DNA of 64,000 bases from Arthrobacter sp. OV608 (lineage in GTDB: Bacteria; Actinomycetota; Actinomycetes; Actinomycetales; Micrococcaceae), in NCBI GenBank assembly GCA_900110595.1, contig FOEZ01000005.1:62001-126000 (forward strand), written 5' to 3'. Both the position numbers and the translations under genes were made by a program. The notes beneath the pieces are model-generated. The model saw only the letters and a list, made by a program, of their open reading frames with translations. It had not been told where the DNA came from and searched no databases. Positions within the stretch are counted from its first letter, which is position 1; every line of letters starts with the position of its first letter. Positions 8,138 to 16,828 of this stretch are shown here, in pieces.

Positions 8138-9118
8138 ATGAGTTTCGACAAAACCATCCACCTGCCGGTCACGGCCGATGAAGCGTTCGCGCTGGTGACG
8201 GAGCCGGAGCGGCTGAGGCGCTGGCAGACGGTTGCCGCCAGGGTGGATCTCCGGATCGCCGGTGATTTCCGCTGGACAGTCACCCCTGGACACAACGCAG
8301 CCGGAACGTTCAAGGAGATTGAGCCGGGCAAGCGGGTCGTCTTCACCTGGGGCTGGGAAGGCGGCGGCGATCTTCCGCCGGGGGCGTCCACGGTGACCAT
8401 CACCCTGGAACCTGAGGCCAATGGAACATCCCTGCGGCTGGTGCACGAGGGACTCACCGAGGAGCAGGCCGCATCGCATGCCATGGGATGGAACCACTAT
8501 CTGGACCGCCTCGTGGCTGAAACCACGTCCGACGGCGGGGCGGGGCCCGACGACTGGGCCTGGGCGCCGGACCCCATCGACTACCTGAGCTCTGCCGATG
8601 CAGCGTTGGCCATCCTCCTGGGCGTGCTGCGCAACGTCACCGCAGCCGACTCGGACAAGGCCACTCCCTGTGAGGACTTCAACGTCGCCCAGTTGCTGGA
8701 CCACCTCGCTGGATCCTTGCAGAACATTGGCCGGGCGCTCGGCGCGGACCCGGTGGACCTCAAGGAGGCCGCCCCCGAAATCCGCATCGCCGAACTCGCG
8801 CAACCCACCGTGGAGGCCTTCACGCAGCGTGGCGTCGAAGGAAACGTGGATATGGGATTTGCGGAACTCCCCGCAACGATGGTTGCCGGGATCCTGAACC
8901 TGGAGCTTTTGGTTCATGCCTGGGACTTTGCGACGGCGACCGGACAGCACGTGGCGGTGTCCGACGTCGTCAGCGATTTCGTGACGGAACTGGCGCAGCA
9001 GACCATTTCCGAACAGGTGCGTTCGAGCGGCAGTTTCGCGCCGGCGCAGCCGACCGCCGAGACGGCAAGCAGCCTCGAGCGGCTGCTGGCGTTCACCGGC
9101 CGCAATGTCACCCTCTGA
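8138..9118 (+). CDS. SRPBCC (AHSA1-like) and TIGR03086-type two-domain protein
   Basis: A 326-residue fusion. Residues 1-135 form a START/AHSA1-type ligand-binding fold (FDKTIHLPVTADEAFALVTE; GKRVVFTWGWEG). Residues 145-326 resemble the TIGR03086 / mycothiol-dependent maleylpyruvate isomerase N-terminal (DinB-like) domain: the ATPCEDFNVAQLLDHLAGSL block and ELLVHAWDFATATGQ are typical. DinB-like domains often bind a metal through His residues (here HL in LLDHLAG and HAWD) and act in thiol-dependent reactions. It is probably cotranscribed with arsR and the YCII gene. The reaction is unknown. Confidence 0.75.
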   Translation: MSFDKTIHLPVTADEAFALVTEPERLRRWQTVAARVDLRIAGDFRWTVTPGHNAAGTFKEIEPGKRVVFTWGWEGGGDLPPGASTVTITLEPEANGTSLRLVHEGLTEEQAASHAMGWNHYLDRLVAETTSDGGAGPDDWAWAPDPIDYLSSADAALAILLGVLRNVTAADSDKATPCEDFNVAQLLDHLAGSLQNIGRALGADPVDLKEAAPEIRIAELAQPTVEAFTQRGVEGNVDMGFAELPATMVAGILNLELLVHAWDFATATGQHVAVSDVVSDFVTELAQQTISEQVRSSGSFAPAQPTAETASSLERLLAFTGRNVTL

Positions 9119-9147
9119 ACCCAACAATCAAGAAAAGAAGGACCATC

Positions 9148-9486
9148 ATGTCCAAGTATGTTTTTGTTTATCACGCACCCATGACCCCGGCGGAAGCAGC
9201 ACCTCCGGCGCCTGAGGACATGGCAGCAGTGATGGGGGAGTGGAACGCCTGGGCAGGCAAGGTGGGCAATGGCCTGGTGGACTTTGGCACGCCGCTCGCC
9301 AATGGAGTCCGCGTGGCGGCTGACGGCTCCACGGCGCCAGGCCAGCGTGAAGTGGCCGGCTACAGCATCATCGAGGCGGACAACCTGGAAGCCGCCGTGC
9401 AGCTGGCCAAAGTCCACCCGCACCTTAACATGCCCGGAGGCTGTGAAATCGAAGTCCACGAGGCCCAGCAAATCCCGGGAATGTAG
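9148..9486 (+). CDS. YCII-related domain protein
   Basis: A 112-residue protein of the YCII/DGPF type (MSKYVFVYHAP; REVAGYSIIEADNLEAAVQLAK; a small alpha-beta barrel). GAAGGA lies at good distance before the ATG. It is the third gene of the arsR-SRPBCC-YCII set; SRPBCC and YCII proteins are often linked in actinobacteria, and YCII members are thought to be small enzymes or accessory domains with unclear substrates. Confidence 0.75.
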   Translation: MSKYVFVYHAPMTPAEAAPPAPEDMAAVMGEWNAWAGKVGNGLVDFGTPLANGVRVAADGSTAPGQREVAGYSIIEADNLEAAVQLAKVHPHLNMPGGCEIEVHEAQQIPGM

Positions 9487-9508
9487 CAGCTGACGTAATC
9501 GATCCAGC

Positions 9509-9544
9509 CAGGGTGCCCGCCGTCCACTAGCGGCGGACGCCCTG
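9509..9544. terminator. Imperfect hairpin after the YCII gene
   Basis: CAGGGTGCCCGCCG (9509-9522) pairs with CGGCGGACGCCCTG (9531-9544) with one wobble and one mismatch around an 8-base loop. It lies between the YCII gene and the convergent NfeD-like copy 2. There is no T tract, but position and stem strength fit a terminator. Confidence 0.5.
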
Positions 9545-9600
9545 TACAACACTAAGAAGGCCGACGTGAAAGCCGCGGCCGAAACCGCCAGCTGTGCCCT

Positions 9601-9857
9601 CCCGCAGGGGAAAAGCGTGCGGTTCGAGCCCCGCAGCGTTCATTCCCCATGCCTCAGCACGTCAGGCAGTTCGTCCACGTACACCGTCTGCGGCGGCTCG
9701 AAATAGATCACCAGCACCTCATCACCCACGGCGAAGACGCTGGTCTTGTCGAATGGGTGGGCGTGGAAAGCCATGGTGCCGCCCAGGTACGGCAACATGA
9801 CTTCGCCGATGGTGCCGGGCCCGATGCGTCCGGTTACCCGCCCGACCTTCCCGGTCA
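9601..9857. repeat. Direct repeat copy 2 (carries the second NfeD-like gene)
   Basis: This is the partner of 7473-7731, in the same orientation, with scattered substitutions. It contains the NfeD-like gene next to the flotillin gene, so it is probably the original copy. Confidence 0.85.
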
Positions 9858-9882
9858 GGCTCCGGTCAACCTCGCGGTGCAT
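9640..9882 (-). CDS. Small NfeD-like protein, copy 2 (flotillin partner)
   Basis: An 80-residue soluble beta-rich protein (MHREVDRSLTGKVGRVTGRI...). It starts 10 bases after the flotillin stop, with GGGA before the ATG, so it is in the flotillin operon. Bacterial flotillins are commonly paired with NfeD proteins, whose OB domain interacts with the SPFH protein at the membrane; this short form has only the soluble domain. See copy 1 at 7514 for the 62/70 identity. Confidence 0.7.
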   Translation of the reverse strand: MHREVDRSLTGKVGRVTGRIGPGTIGEVMLPYLGGTMAFHAHPFDKTSVFAVGDEVLVIYFEPPQTVYVDELPDVLRHGE

Positions 9883-9891
9883 CCAGTGTCC

Positions 9892-11325
9892 CTAGGCGCC
9901 CGGAGCCGGCGGCGTCCGCTTGGGGTCCTTGCCGTTCTTGAGGGCGGAGGCCAGGGCGGGAAGGTAGTCGCCCGCCTGTGCGAGGATCCCGCCGAGCATT
10001 TTGTTGACGCCGTCGCCGCCGTTCAGGACGGTCATCTGGCCCACGTGGGAGAACGGCTCGGCGGCTGCGGCGATAATGGCCGGCATGTTCTCGGCGAGCT
10101 GCTGTGAAATCACGGCGTCCTGGTTGGTCCCCAAGGCCTCAGCCCGCGCCTTGATGCCGTCTGCCTCGGCCAGCGCCTTTGCTTTGATAGCAGAAGCCGC
10201 AGCATCACCTTTGGCCTTGGTTGCCGCGGCTTCCGCTTCGCCGGTGACCTTGGTGGCTCCGGCAGTGGCAGCCGCTGCGGTGGCGTTTGCCTGGGCCAGG
10301 AGTTCCGTCCGGCGGGCGTTTGCCTGGGCTTCAAGCTCGGTACGCCGTGCCAGTGCCTCCGCAGCGCTGATGTCCGCCGCCTTCTTGCCTTCCGCTTCGG
10401 TTCGCGTGGCATAGGCTTTCGCATCCGCCGGTTTCCTCACGATTGTCTGGAGCTTCTGCTCTTCGCGGTCCGCCTCGAGCTTGGCCACTTCGGTTTCCTG
10501 GACCACCACTTGTTGCCTCGCGGTGGCATCGGCCAGCGGGCCGGCCTGGGCGGCATTCGCCTTGGCGCGCTCCGCGTTGGCCTGGGCTACCGCCTGCCTG
10601 ATGGCTGACACACTTTGCGCGTCCGCGATCAGGGCCGCCGCTTCCGCTTCCTTCTCTGCGGCCTCCCGGTTGCGGGTGGCCTCGGCAATGCGTGCCTCCA
10701 TCTTCACCTGGGCAATATGCGGCTTTGCGATGTTCTCGATGTACCCGGTGGGATCCTGCAGGTCCTTGATCTGCAGCGAGTCCACCACAAGACCAAGTTT
10801 TTCCATCTCCACACCGCTGGCGCTCCGGACCTGGGAACCGAGCTTGTCCCGTTCCCGAATAATTTCCTCCATCGTCATGCTGCCAATGATGGAGCGCAGG
10901 TGGCCCTCAAACACGTTGTACACCTGGCTTTCCATCTTGGGCTGCTGGCCGAGGAACCGCCGGGCCGCATTGGCGATAAACGGCGGTGCGTCGCCAATCT
11001 TGTATATGACCACGCCCTCCACGATCACCTGGATGCCCTGTGAGGTAACACAGGAAACCTTTAGCTCAGTTTCATTCAGCGTGAGGGACAGGGCCCGCAC
11101 CGTCTGAAGCCCCGGAAGCACCAGGGCACCCTTGCCCGTGACAATCTTGAAATCCATTCCCGCCCGGGTTTCAAGGGTTCCGCGGGTCAGCCCGGAAATG
11201 ATCAGGGCTTCGTTGGGCTCAGCCACCTTCCACATCAGCTTTGTCGCCACCCAAATGACGGCGATGGCGAACAGCACCCCCAGAATCGTGGCGAGAAGCG
11301 GAAAGAACGCTGAGAAGTCCGGCAT
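9892..11325 (-). CDS. Flotillin / SPFH-domain membrane scaffold
   Basis: A 477-residue protein. One N-terminal hydrophobic segment (about 8-30) anchors it. An SPFH/PHB domain follows (about 35-195; EPNEALIISGLTRG, TSQGIQVIVEGVVIYKIGD, SMTMEEIIRERDK). A long Ala/Glu/Lys-rich coiled coil (about 200-400) contains repeated AEA-type units (EAEAAATKAKGDAAASAIKA), and the C-terminal segment carries FSHVGQMTVLNGG as in other flotillins. Flotillins form oligomeric scaffolds in ordered membrane regions. The NfeD-like gene follows directly. Upstream, 11326-11554 has no gene that I can support. Confidence 0.9.
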   Translation of the reverse strand: MPDFSAFFPLLATILGVLFAIAVIWVATKLMWKVAEPNEALIISGLTRGTLETRAGMDFKIVTGKGALVLPGLQTVRALSLTLNETELKVSCVTSQGIQVIVEGVVIYKIGDAPPFIANAARRFLGQQPKMESQVYNVFEGHLRSIIGSMTMEEIIRERDKLGSQVRSASGVEMEKLGLVVDSLQIKDLQDPTGYIENIAKPHIAQVKMEARIAEATRNREAAEKEAEAAALIADAQSVSAIRQAVAQANAERAKANAAQAGPLADATARQQVVVQETEVAKLEADREEQKLQTIVRKPADAKAYATRTEAEGKKAADISAAEALARRTELEAQANARRTELLAQANATAAAATAGATKVTGEAEAAATKAKGDAAASAIKAKALAEADGIKARAEALGTNQDAVISQQLAENMPAIIAAAAEPFSHVGQMTVLNGGDGVNKMLGGILAQAGDYLPALASALKNGKDPKRTPPAPGA

Positions 11326-11554
11326 GACCAGATCCTTTCAAGGAATGGAACAGGCATCGCGTAAAGCGTCGAATAACCCAGCCGTCCAACGTTGGAGGTC
11401 AAAAGCCCTAACTCCGGCCCGCCGGGCCAGCTGTTGTAGACAGTCTGGTTGCGCCCGGCCAAAGAGTCCAGAGCAGGCGTGATATTTGCCTGCGGCAACG
11501 GAACCGGCAGGTACGTTGGCAATTGCAGGCCCTGCCGGACCGTTGGCGCGTGGA

Positions 11555-13150
11555 CTAATGCGTTGCCTTGATTTCGCGAATGGTCAGGTTCCGGAAAGTC
11601 GCGGCCCCTTCATGGGAGTAAAGGCGGATTCCGTTGTCGCCCTCCAGCGGGAATACCCGGTGTGACTGCACTACCCGCCCGTCTCCGACAAACATTTCCA
11701 CGCTCGTGAGGTCCACGAGGATGCGGAGGGTGAGCCGTCCTGCCGAAGGGTCGATCGGGGTCTGGGTTTCGCCGCCGGTGGGGTTGATCGTTGGCCGCCT
11801 GTTGAGGTAGGCGAAGGGGCCCCGCAGGAAAGCGCCGGCGGCGACGTGCCTGCCGCCGCCCTCTGCGCGGCACAGCTCCAAACCCAGGTTGGCTGGCGCG
11901 GAAGCAGGGTCCCACATGAGCTCGCAGGTCAGGTCGTAGGCGGCGGCGCGGACGTCGAGGTCGCGGGTGCCGCTGACAACTATGTCGCCCAACACGTGGG
12001 TGCGCTTCACATGATTTTCAAGCGCGGACGTGGGGGCGGAGACGAGGTGGTACCCGCCGTCCCCCTGTTTGAGGCGGAGATCGCGCACCATCATGTCATC
12101 GCCGTTGTAGGCATCCGTCTCAAGCGTCGGCGTGTTGTGGGGGTAGTCCCAGAAGTTCGCCCACCCGATAGCCCGGCGGAGGGTCTCATCTTCCGCACCC
12201 GACGCGTCGTGATGTGGATAGGTGACTGCCCCATAAAAGTCGAAGCCGTAGTCGAGCCACTCGGGCTCGGGCCGATCAGGCGTGAACGATGCCCCATCGA
12301 AAGCACCCGTCCAGTACGCGTACGTTGCGGGCAGGCCGCGTCCCTTGCCGTTGGCGCTCGTGCCGAGGATCCAGTGCGAGCTGCCGTCGTCAGCCGTCAT
12401 GCGGAAGATATCGGGGCATTCCAGCACCCCGAGATCAGTACGCAAGAACTCGCCGACCCGACGCCAGGAGCGCAGGTCGGCGGAGGTGTAGAAGCCGAGT
12501 TTTTGCCCCTCGGCGTTCACCATGAACCATTGCTGGCGGTCAGCGTCCCAGATCACCTTGGGATCGCGGAAGTCCTGCACTCCGGGGTTCGGGAGTACCG
12601 GGGCTGAACCGCCGGCCTGGAACGAGCGTCCGCGGTCGGTCGAGTACCAGAGGTACTGGGCCTGGCGGCCTTCGGGGGCCTGCGTCACGAGGGCGATCAC
12701 CGCGCCCTCGCCATATCCGGCGGTGTTCTGCTCGTCGACCACAAGGGACCCTGACCAGCAGTCGCCGTTGCCGTCGCTGAACTTAGGGATGGCTACGCCG
12801 CGGTCAGTGAACACCACGTGGTCGGTGGTCGTCGCGCGGCGCCATGACGTGCCTCCGCCGCCCTGCAGGTAGTCAGCGTTGTACAGGTAGTAGTAGTGAT
12901 ATTCCCCGTCCAGGTAGATAGGGCGCTGGGGGTCGTTCTTCCAGTTGTCGGGGACGCTGAAGTGATAGGCCGGGCGCATCCGGCGTGATCCTTTTGACAT
13001 TGAGCCTGCTGATCCGGGGTCAGGTGTCCTTGCTGGTACGGCCGCGGCGGGTCCGGCGAACGCTGCTGACAGTGCGAGCGATCCGCCGAGTGCCGCCGCC
13101 CCGCTTCCGGCAAGGAGTGAACGACGAGAGACCGTGGGTGAATCTGCCAT
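11555..13150 (-). CDS. Secreted GH32 fructan-active enzyme (levanase or levan fructotransferase type)
   Basis: 531 residues with a Tat signal (SRRSLLAGS, then a hydrophobic stretch to about 38, cleavage near APA/VPA). GH32 landmarks: the nucleophile motif is an unusual NWKNDPQRP (Asp about 73) instead of WMNDPNG, then FRDPKV (transition-state Asp), then LECPDIF (acid/base Glu), with a beta-sandwich C-terminal domain. As I recall it, the WKNDPQ form with a YHYYYLYN segment fits Arthrobacter levan fructotransferases (which release difructose anhydride IV) better than plain invertases; levanase remains possible. AAGGA precedes the ATG. It is last in the operon starting at 20519, so extracellular fructan cutting is coupled to import. 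Confidence 0.75.
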   Translation of the reverse strand: MADSPTVSRRSLLAGSGAAALGGSLALSAAFAGPAAAVPARTPDPGSAGSMSKGSRRMRPAYHFSVPDNWKNDPQRPIYLDGEYHYYYLYNADYLQGGGGTSWRRATTTDHVVFTDRGVAIPKFSDGNGDCWSGSLVVDEQNTAGYGEGAVIALVTQAPEGRQAQYLWYSTDRGRSFQAGGSAPVLPNPGVQDFRDPKVIWDADRQQWFMVNAEGQKLGFYTSADLRSWRRVGEFLRTDLGVLECPDIFRMTADDGSSHWILGTSANGKGRGLPATYAYWTGAFDGASFTPDRPEPEWLDYGFDFYGAVTYPHHDASGAEDETLRRAIGWANFWDYPHNTPTLETDAYNGDDMMVRDLRLKQGDGGYHLVSAPTSALENHVKRTHVLGDIVVSGTRDLDVRAAAYDLTCELMWDPASAPANLGLELCRAEGGGRHVAAGAFLRGPFAYLNRRPTINPTGGETQTPIDPSAGRLTLRILVDLTSVEMFVGDGRVVQSHRVFPLEGDNGIRLYSHEGAATFRNLTIREIKATH

Positions 13151-13221
13151 GAGTTCCTTCGTGTTTTTGGGCAGCCTCGATGCTGCTGTGTCGGTGGGTT
13201 TTGATGTGCTGGTCCCGCGCG

Positions 13222-14778
13222 TCAGGGGAAGAGGGTCCGCGTACCTTCATGGATGTTGGCCATGGTCCAGGCGTCGAGGGAGAGTATCTGTACCGTGCTT
13301 TCGGCGGCAAGGCTGACCTGATCCCCGCCCAAGGTGGGGTAGACGCGGGCTGTGAGCGGGACTCCGTTGGCAAAGATTTCGACGGCGGACCGGTCCAGGA
13401 TGACCCGCAGGTGCACCCGTCCCTCGGGCATGGGAACGGGGCCGGACTTGTCTTCCACATCAACAGTTGGATCCAGGGTGCTTGCCTTGCGGTGCAGACG
13501 GAGCGTGCCACCGTTGTTTTCGTCAGCCGCCCTGCGCAGCTCGATGATTGTTTCCTCGCGGGGGCTGCCGAAGATGCCCGGCTCCGTGGAGCCCAGGACG
13601 CCAAGCCGCAGCAGAGCGCCCGGTGCCAGTTGGAAGCCCAGTTCGAGGTCGAGTTGCTTGCCGGACACGCCGGTTTCCAAGGGCCCTGACGTGCCGGTCA
13701 GCACCTGTCCGGGGAAACTGGTGTGCTCACGGCGCAGCTTTTTGATTTCAGGTACGGGCGCGAAGCGGAGAGTCCCGTCCTCCGCCGCCGTGACGATTCG
13801 CGGCAGGCTCATGACCCCTGACCAGCCGGCCTCCACCATCGCGGCGTCGGTTCGGCCTTCCTGCATCCAGCCGAACATGACCCGCCGGCCGGACTCATCC
13901 TGGAACGACTGCGGTGCGTAGAAGAAACGGCCTCCGTAGTCGAGGCGGTGCAGCGCCGCGGGCTCGAAGCTGTCCCCGGAGTACCGGCCGGTCCAGTACA
14001 GCGGGTGGCGGGTCTCGCCGTCGTCCCAGGCGGAGAAGACCAGTACGTCAGGCGCGCCGTCAGAAGGGGCAGACCCCAGCGAACCCTGCCCCGCCCGGAA
14101 CAGGTCCACGCATTCCCACATGGTCCCCGTCCAGTCAGTATCTGCAGGATCGCCTTGTGAGGCATCGCCGATGAACAACGGCCCGATATAGTCCCATTGC
14201 CGCAGATCGGAGGACTCGTACAAAAACGCCGTACCGCCGTACTGACGAATGCCCGATCCCACCAACTGCCGCCACTTCGTTCCTTCACGCCAGACGCAGT
14301 GATCGCGGTAAGCCGTGATGTCTACTCCAGCCGGGGGCGCTGCGATCACGGGATTTCCCGGGTCCTTCGTCCAGCTCAAAAGGTCCGGGGATCCTACGGC
14401 GACGCAGGGCAGCTCCTTGCCCTCGAACCGCCCCGAATACACCAGGGTGGGCGTGCCGCCGTCGTCCACCAGTACCCCGGACCAGCAGCCCTCGGCGTCC
14501 GGTCCTTCGGACGGTTCCAAGGCAACGGGCTGGTCCGTCCAGGTGACGAGGTCAATGCTGGTGGCGTGGCCCCACTGGATGCGGTGGTGGAAAGCGCCCT
14601 CCGGGTTGTACTGGTAGAAGAGGTGGTACGTGCCGTTCCATTGGCTGACGCCGTTGGGATCGTTGAGCCAGCCGGCTGGCGACACGAAGTGGAAGCGTGG
14701 CCGGAGGGGATCGGCCTCGGCGCGGGCAACCAACTCATCCTGGGGAACGGTGGCGAGCGGGTGCGTCAGTTCAGTCAT
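13222..14778 (-). CDS. Intracellular GH32 beta-fructofuranosidase
   Basis: 518 residues, no signal peptide. WLNDPNG carries the nucleophile Asp40, and MWECVDLF the acid/base Glu. The third motif is YRDHCVW, with RDH instead of the usual RDP. A C-terminal beta-sandwich ends in a RSAVEIFANG block. The start at 14778 is chosen because its ATGA overlaps the stop of the upstream ABC ATPase gene; a longer frame to 14976 would run through that gene. It probably splits imported fructo-oligosaccharides or anhydrides. Confidence 0.85.
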   Translation of the reverse strand: MTELTHPLATVPQDELVARAEADPLRPRFHFVSPAGWLNDPNGVSQWNGTYHLFYQYNPEGAFHHRIQWGHATSIDLVTWTDQPVALEPSEGPDAEGCWSGVLVDDGGTPTLVYSGRFEGKELPCVAVGSPDLLSWTKDPGNPVIAAPPAGVDITAYRDHCVWREGTKWRQLVGSGIRQYGGTAFLYESSDLRQWDYIGPLFIGDASQGDPADTDWTGTMWECVDLFRAGQGSLGSAPSDGAPDVLVFSAWDDGETRHPLYWTGRYSGDSFEPAALHRLDYGGRFFYAPQSFQDESGRRVMFGWMQEGRTDAAMVEAGWSGVMSLPRIVTAAEDGTLRFAPVPEIKKLRREHTSFPGQVLTGTSGPLETGVSGKQLDLELGFQLAPGALLRLGVLGSTEPGIFGSPREETIIELRRAADENNGGTLRLHRKASTLDPTVDVEDKSGPVPMPEGRVHLRVILDRSAVEIFANGVPLTARVYPTLGGDQVSLAAESTVQILSLDAWTMANIHEGTRTLFP

Positions 14779-15869
14779 GCGGAGGCCTTTTCTTTGGCGT
14801 TCGACGCCGGGAGGTTGGGTTGCGCCGGTTCGCCCGCCAGGGCATGGCCGTCGGCACCAGCCCACGGCTGGTAGAGGTGGCAGCGCACCCAATGGCGGTT
14901 TTCGGGGTCTCCCACCTGATGGCGCACGGGTTCTTGGGCCGAACACGCCTGGTTCGGGTCGCCGTCGTAAGCGCATTGCGTCGAAGCCATCACCGCTTGC
15001 CGCAGTTCCGCGCGGCGCACGGGATCGTACGAGCCTGCCCGGGCTGGGTCCGGCACAGCCGAAACCAGCAGTTGGGTGTAGGGGTGCGCTGGGTTTGACA
15101 GCAGGTCCAGGGACTCGCCTTCCTCAACGAGTTCCCCGGCAAACATGACCGCCGTCCGGTCGGCCAGGTAGCGGGCGGAAGCGAGGTCGTGGGTGATGTA
15201 GAGCATGGAGATGCCCTGCTCGTCGCGGAGTTTGCGCATCAGGTTCAGCACGCCGATCCGGACGGAAACATCAAGCATGGAGGTGGGTTCGTCGGCCAGG
15301 ATGACCTGCGGTTCAACAGCGAGGGCCCGGGCAATCGCAACGCGCTGGCGCTGGCCACCGGAGAGCTCGTGCGGATATGAATTCAGCATGTCAGCCTGCA
15401 GGCCAACAGTGGTCATCAGTTCTTCGAGCCGCCGCTGGGCCTCCTCCCCGGAACCGCCGCCCTTACCGTGGATCGCCAACGAACGACGCAGGAAGTGCTC
15501 GATCCTGTGGGCCGGGTTCAGGGAACCGAAGGGGTCCTGGAAGACCATCTGCAGTTGCGAGCGGAACGCCCGGGAGGCTTGGAAACGGTCGCGCTTGAGG
15601 ATGTCGACGCCTTCGATCAGGATCGCGCCGGAGCTCGGCTTCTCGAGCCGGGCAACACAGCGGGCCAGGGTGCTCTTGCCGGAACCGGATTCGCCCACGA
15701 GCGCCACGATCTCGCCGCGGCCAAGAGTCAGGTCCACACCGTGCAGGGCGCGGACCGATCCGCGGGAGAACAGCCCGCCAATCGGGAAGGATTTGCCCAG
15801 GCCACGAATCTCAAGGGCGGGGGCGCTGGCGGTGGAGCCGGCCGCGGGGGACGTCAGGGAGTGGCTCAT
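14775..15869 (-). CDS. Peptide-type ABC importer ATPase (DppF/OppF family)
   Basis: 364 residues. Walker A GESGSGKST, signature LSGGQRQRVAIARALA, Walker B VILADEPTSMLD and the H-loop ITHDLASARYLAD are all intact. The OppF-type C-terminal oligopeptide region (HPYTQLLVSAVPDP, then a Cys-containing block) is present. It is coupled by ATGA overlaps to its partner ATPase upstream and to the GH32 gene downstream. The GH32 link implies a sugar oligomer rather than peptide cargo. Confidence 0.88.
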   Translation of the reverse strand: MSHSLTSPAAGSTASAPALEIRGLGKSFPIGGLFSRGSVRALHGVDLTLGRGEIVALVGESGSGKSTLARCVARLEKPSSGAILIEGVDILKRDRFQASRAFRSQLQMVFQDPFGSLNPAHRIEHFLRRSLAIHGKGGGSGEEAQRRLEELMTTVGLQADMLNSYPHELSGGQRQRVAIARALAVEPQVILADEPTSMLDVSVRIGVLNLMRKLRDEQGISMLYITHDLASARYLADRTAVMFAGELVEEGESLDLLSNPAHPYTQLLVSAVPDPARAGSYDPVRRAELRQAVMASTQCAYDGDPNQACSAQEPVRHQVGDPENRHWVRCHLYQPWAGADGHALAGEPAQPNLPASNAKEKASA

Positions 15870-16828
15870 CGTGCGGCTCCTGCCAGGTTTGCGGAATCGA
15901 TCACTGAAGCGTCGGCACCAACCGGAGCCACGAAGTGGCCGGGAGCCGCCTCGCTGAGGTCCGGGATATTGCGGAACTTCACGCCGTCGGGCAGCCCCGT
16001 GAGCGGAATACGCGGGCCGGTGAGCGGCGGGAACGCACCCATCAGTGCCTGGGTGTAGGGGTGGCGGGGAGTGGCGTATACGTCCTGTGCCTTCGCGGTC
16101 TCCACGATCCTGCCGCCGTACATCACGGCCATGCGGTGGGAGAGTTCCACCATGAGGGACATATCGTGCGTGATGAAGAGGACCGAGAACCCGAGCTCGC
16201 GCTGGAGTTCCTTGATCTGCGCCATGATCTCCTGCTGAACCACCACGTCCAGCGCGGTGGTGGGTTCGTCCAGGATCAGCAGGGACGGCTTCAGCGCCAC
16301 GGCCATGGCTATGACAGCCCGTTGGCGCATCCCGCCCGAGAGCTGGTGCGGGTAGGACTTGAGGCGCGCGGGGTCGATCCTCACGAGTTCGAGCAGTTCG
16401 CCGGCCCGCCGCAGGGATTCCTTGCGCGAGTAGCCGGCGTGGGTGGTGAAGATGTCCACGATCTGTTCGCCGATGGTCAACACCGGGTTGAGCGAGTTCA
16501 TTGCTGACTGGAACACCATGGCCACGTCCTGCCAGCGGAAGCGCCGCAGCTCCTCCGCGCTCATGGCCAGGACGTCCTTGCCGCCGAAGGAAATGCTGCC
16601 GCCTGCGATCTTCGCGGGATCCTTCAGGAGCCGCATGATCGAGTTGGCGATGGTGGACTTCCCGCAGCCGGACTCTCCCGCAAGGCCGAACACCTCGCCG
16701 GTGCCGATGCTGAAGGAAACGCGGTCGACGGCGGTGGTTGAGCGGGTGTCGCCGATGTACTTGACGGTGAGGTTCTTGACGTCCAGGACGGGCTCGTGGG
16801 AGCCGAAGGAGACTTGGGAGATGGTCAT
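15866..16828 (-). CDS. Peptide-type ABC importer ATPase (DppD/OppD family)
   Basis: 320 residues from the ATG at 16828, which shares one base with the TAA of the permease gene (TAATG). Walker [10 protein letters not shown], signature [14 protein letters not shown], Walker [14 protein letters not shown]-loop [12 protein letters not shown] and the C-terminal [12 protein letters not shown] segment are visible. It forms the ATPase heterodimer with the product of the next gene. An in-frame extension to 16969 overlaps the permease and is not conserved-looking. Confidence 0.88.
   Translation of the reverse strand: MTISQVSFGSHEPVLDVKNLTVKYIGDTRSTTAVDRVSFSIGTGEVFGLAGESGCGKSTIANSIMRLLKDPAKIAGGSISFGGKDVLAMSAEELRRFRWQDVAMVFQSAMNSLNPVLTIGEQIVDIFTTHAGYSRKESLRRAGELLELVRIDPARLKSYPHQLSGGMRQRAVIAMAVALKPSLLILDEPTTALDVVVQQEIMAQIKELQRELGFSVLFITHDMSLMVELSHRMAVMYGGRIVETAKAQDVYATPRHPYTQALMGAFPPLTGPRIPLTGLPDGVKFRNIPDLSEAAPGHFVAPVGADASVIDSANLAGAAR

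Noticed and set aside
11235..11522. Small minus-strand frame upstream of and overlapping the flotillin start
   Set aside because: No ribosome-binding site and no recognisable content; the overlapping part is the flotillin gene in another frame.
14779..14976. N-terminal extension of the intracellular GH32
   Set aside because: It lies inside the ABC ATPase gene and has an Arg/Pro/Gly-rich shadow composition; the ATGA overlap at 14778 is the natural start.
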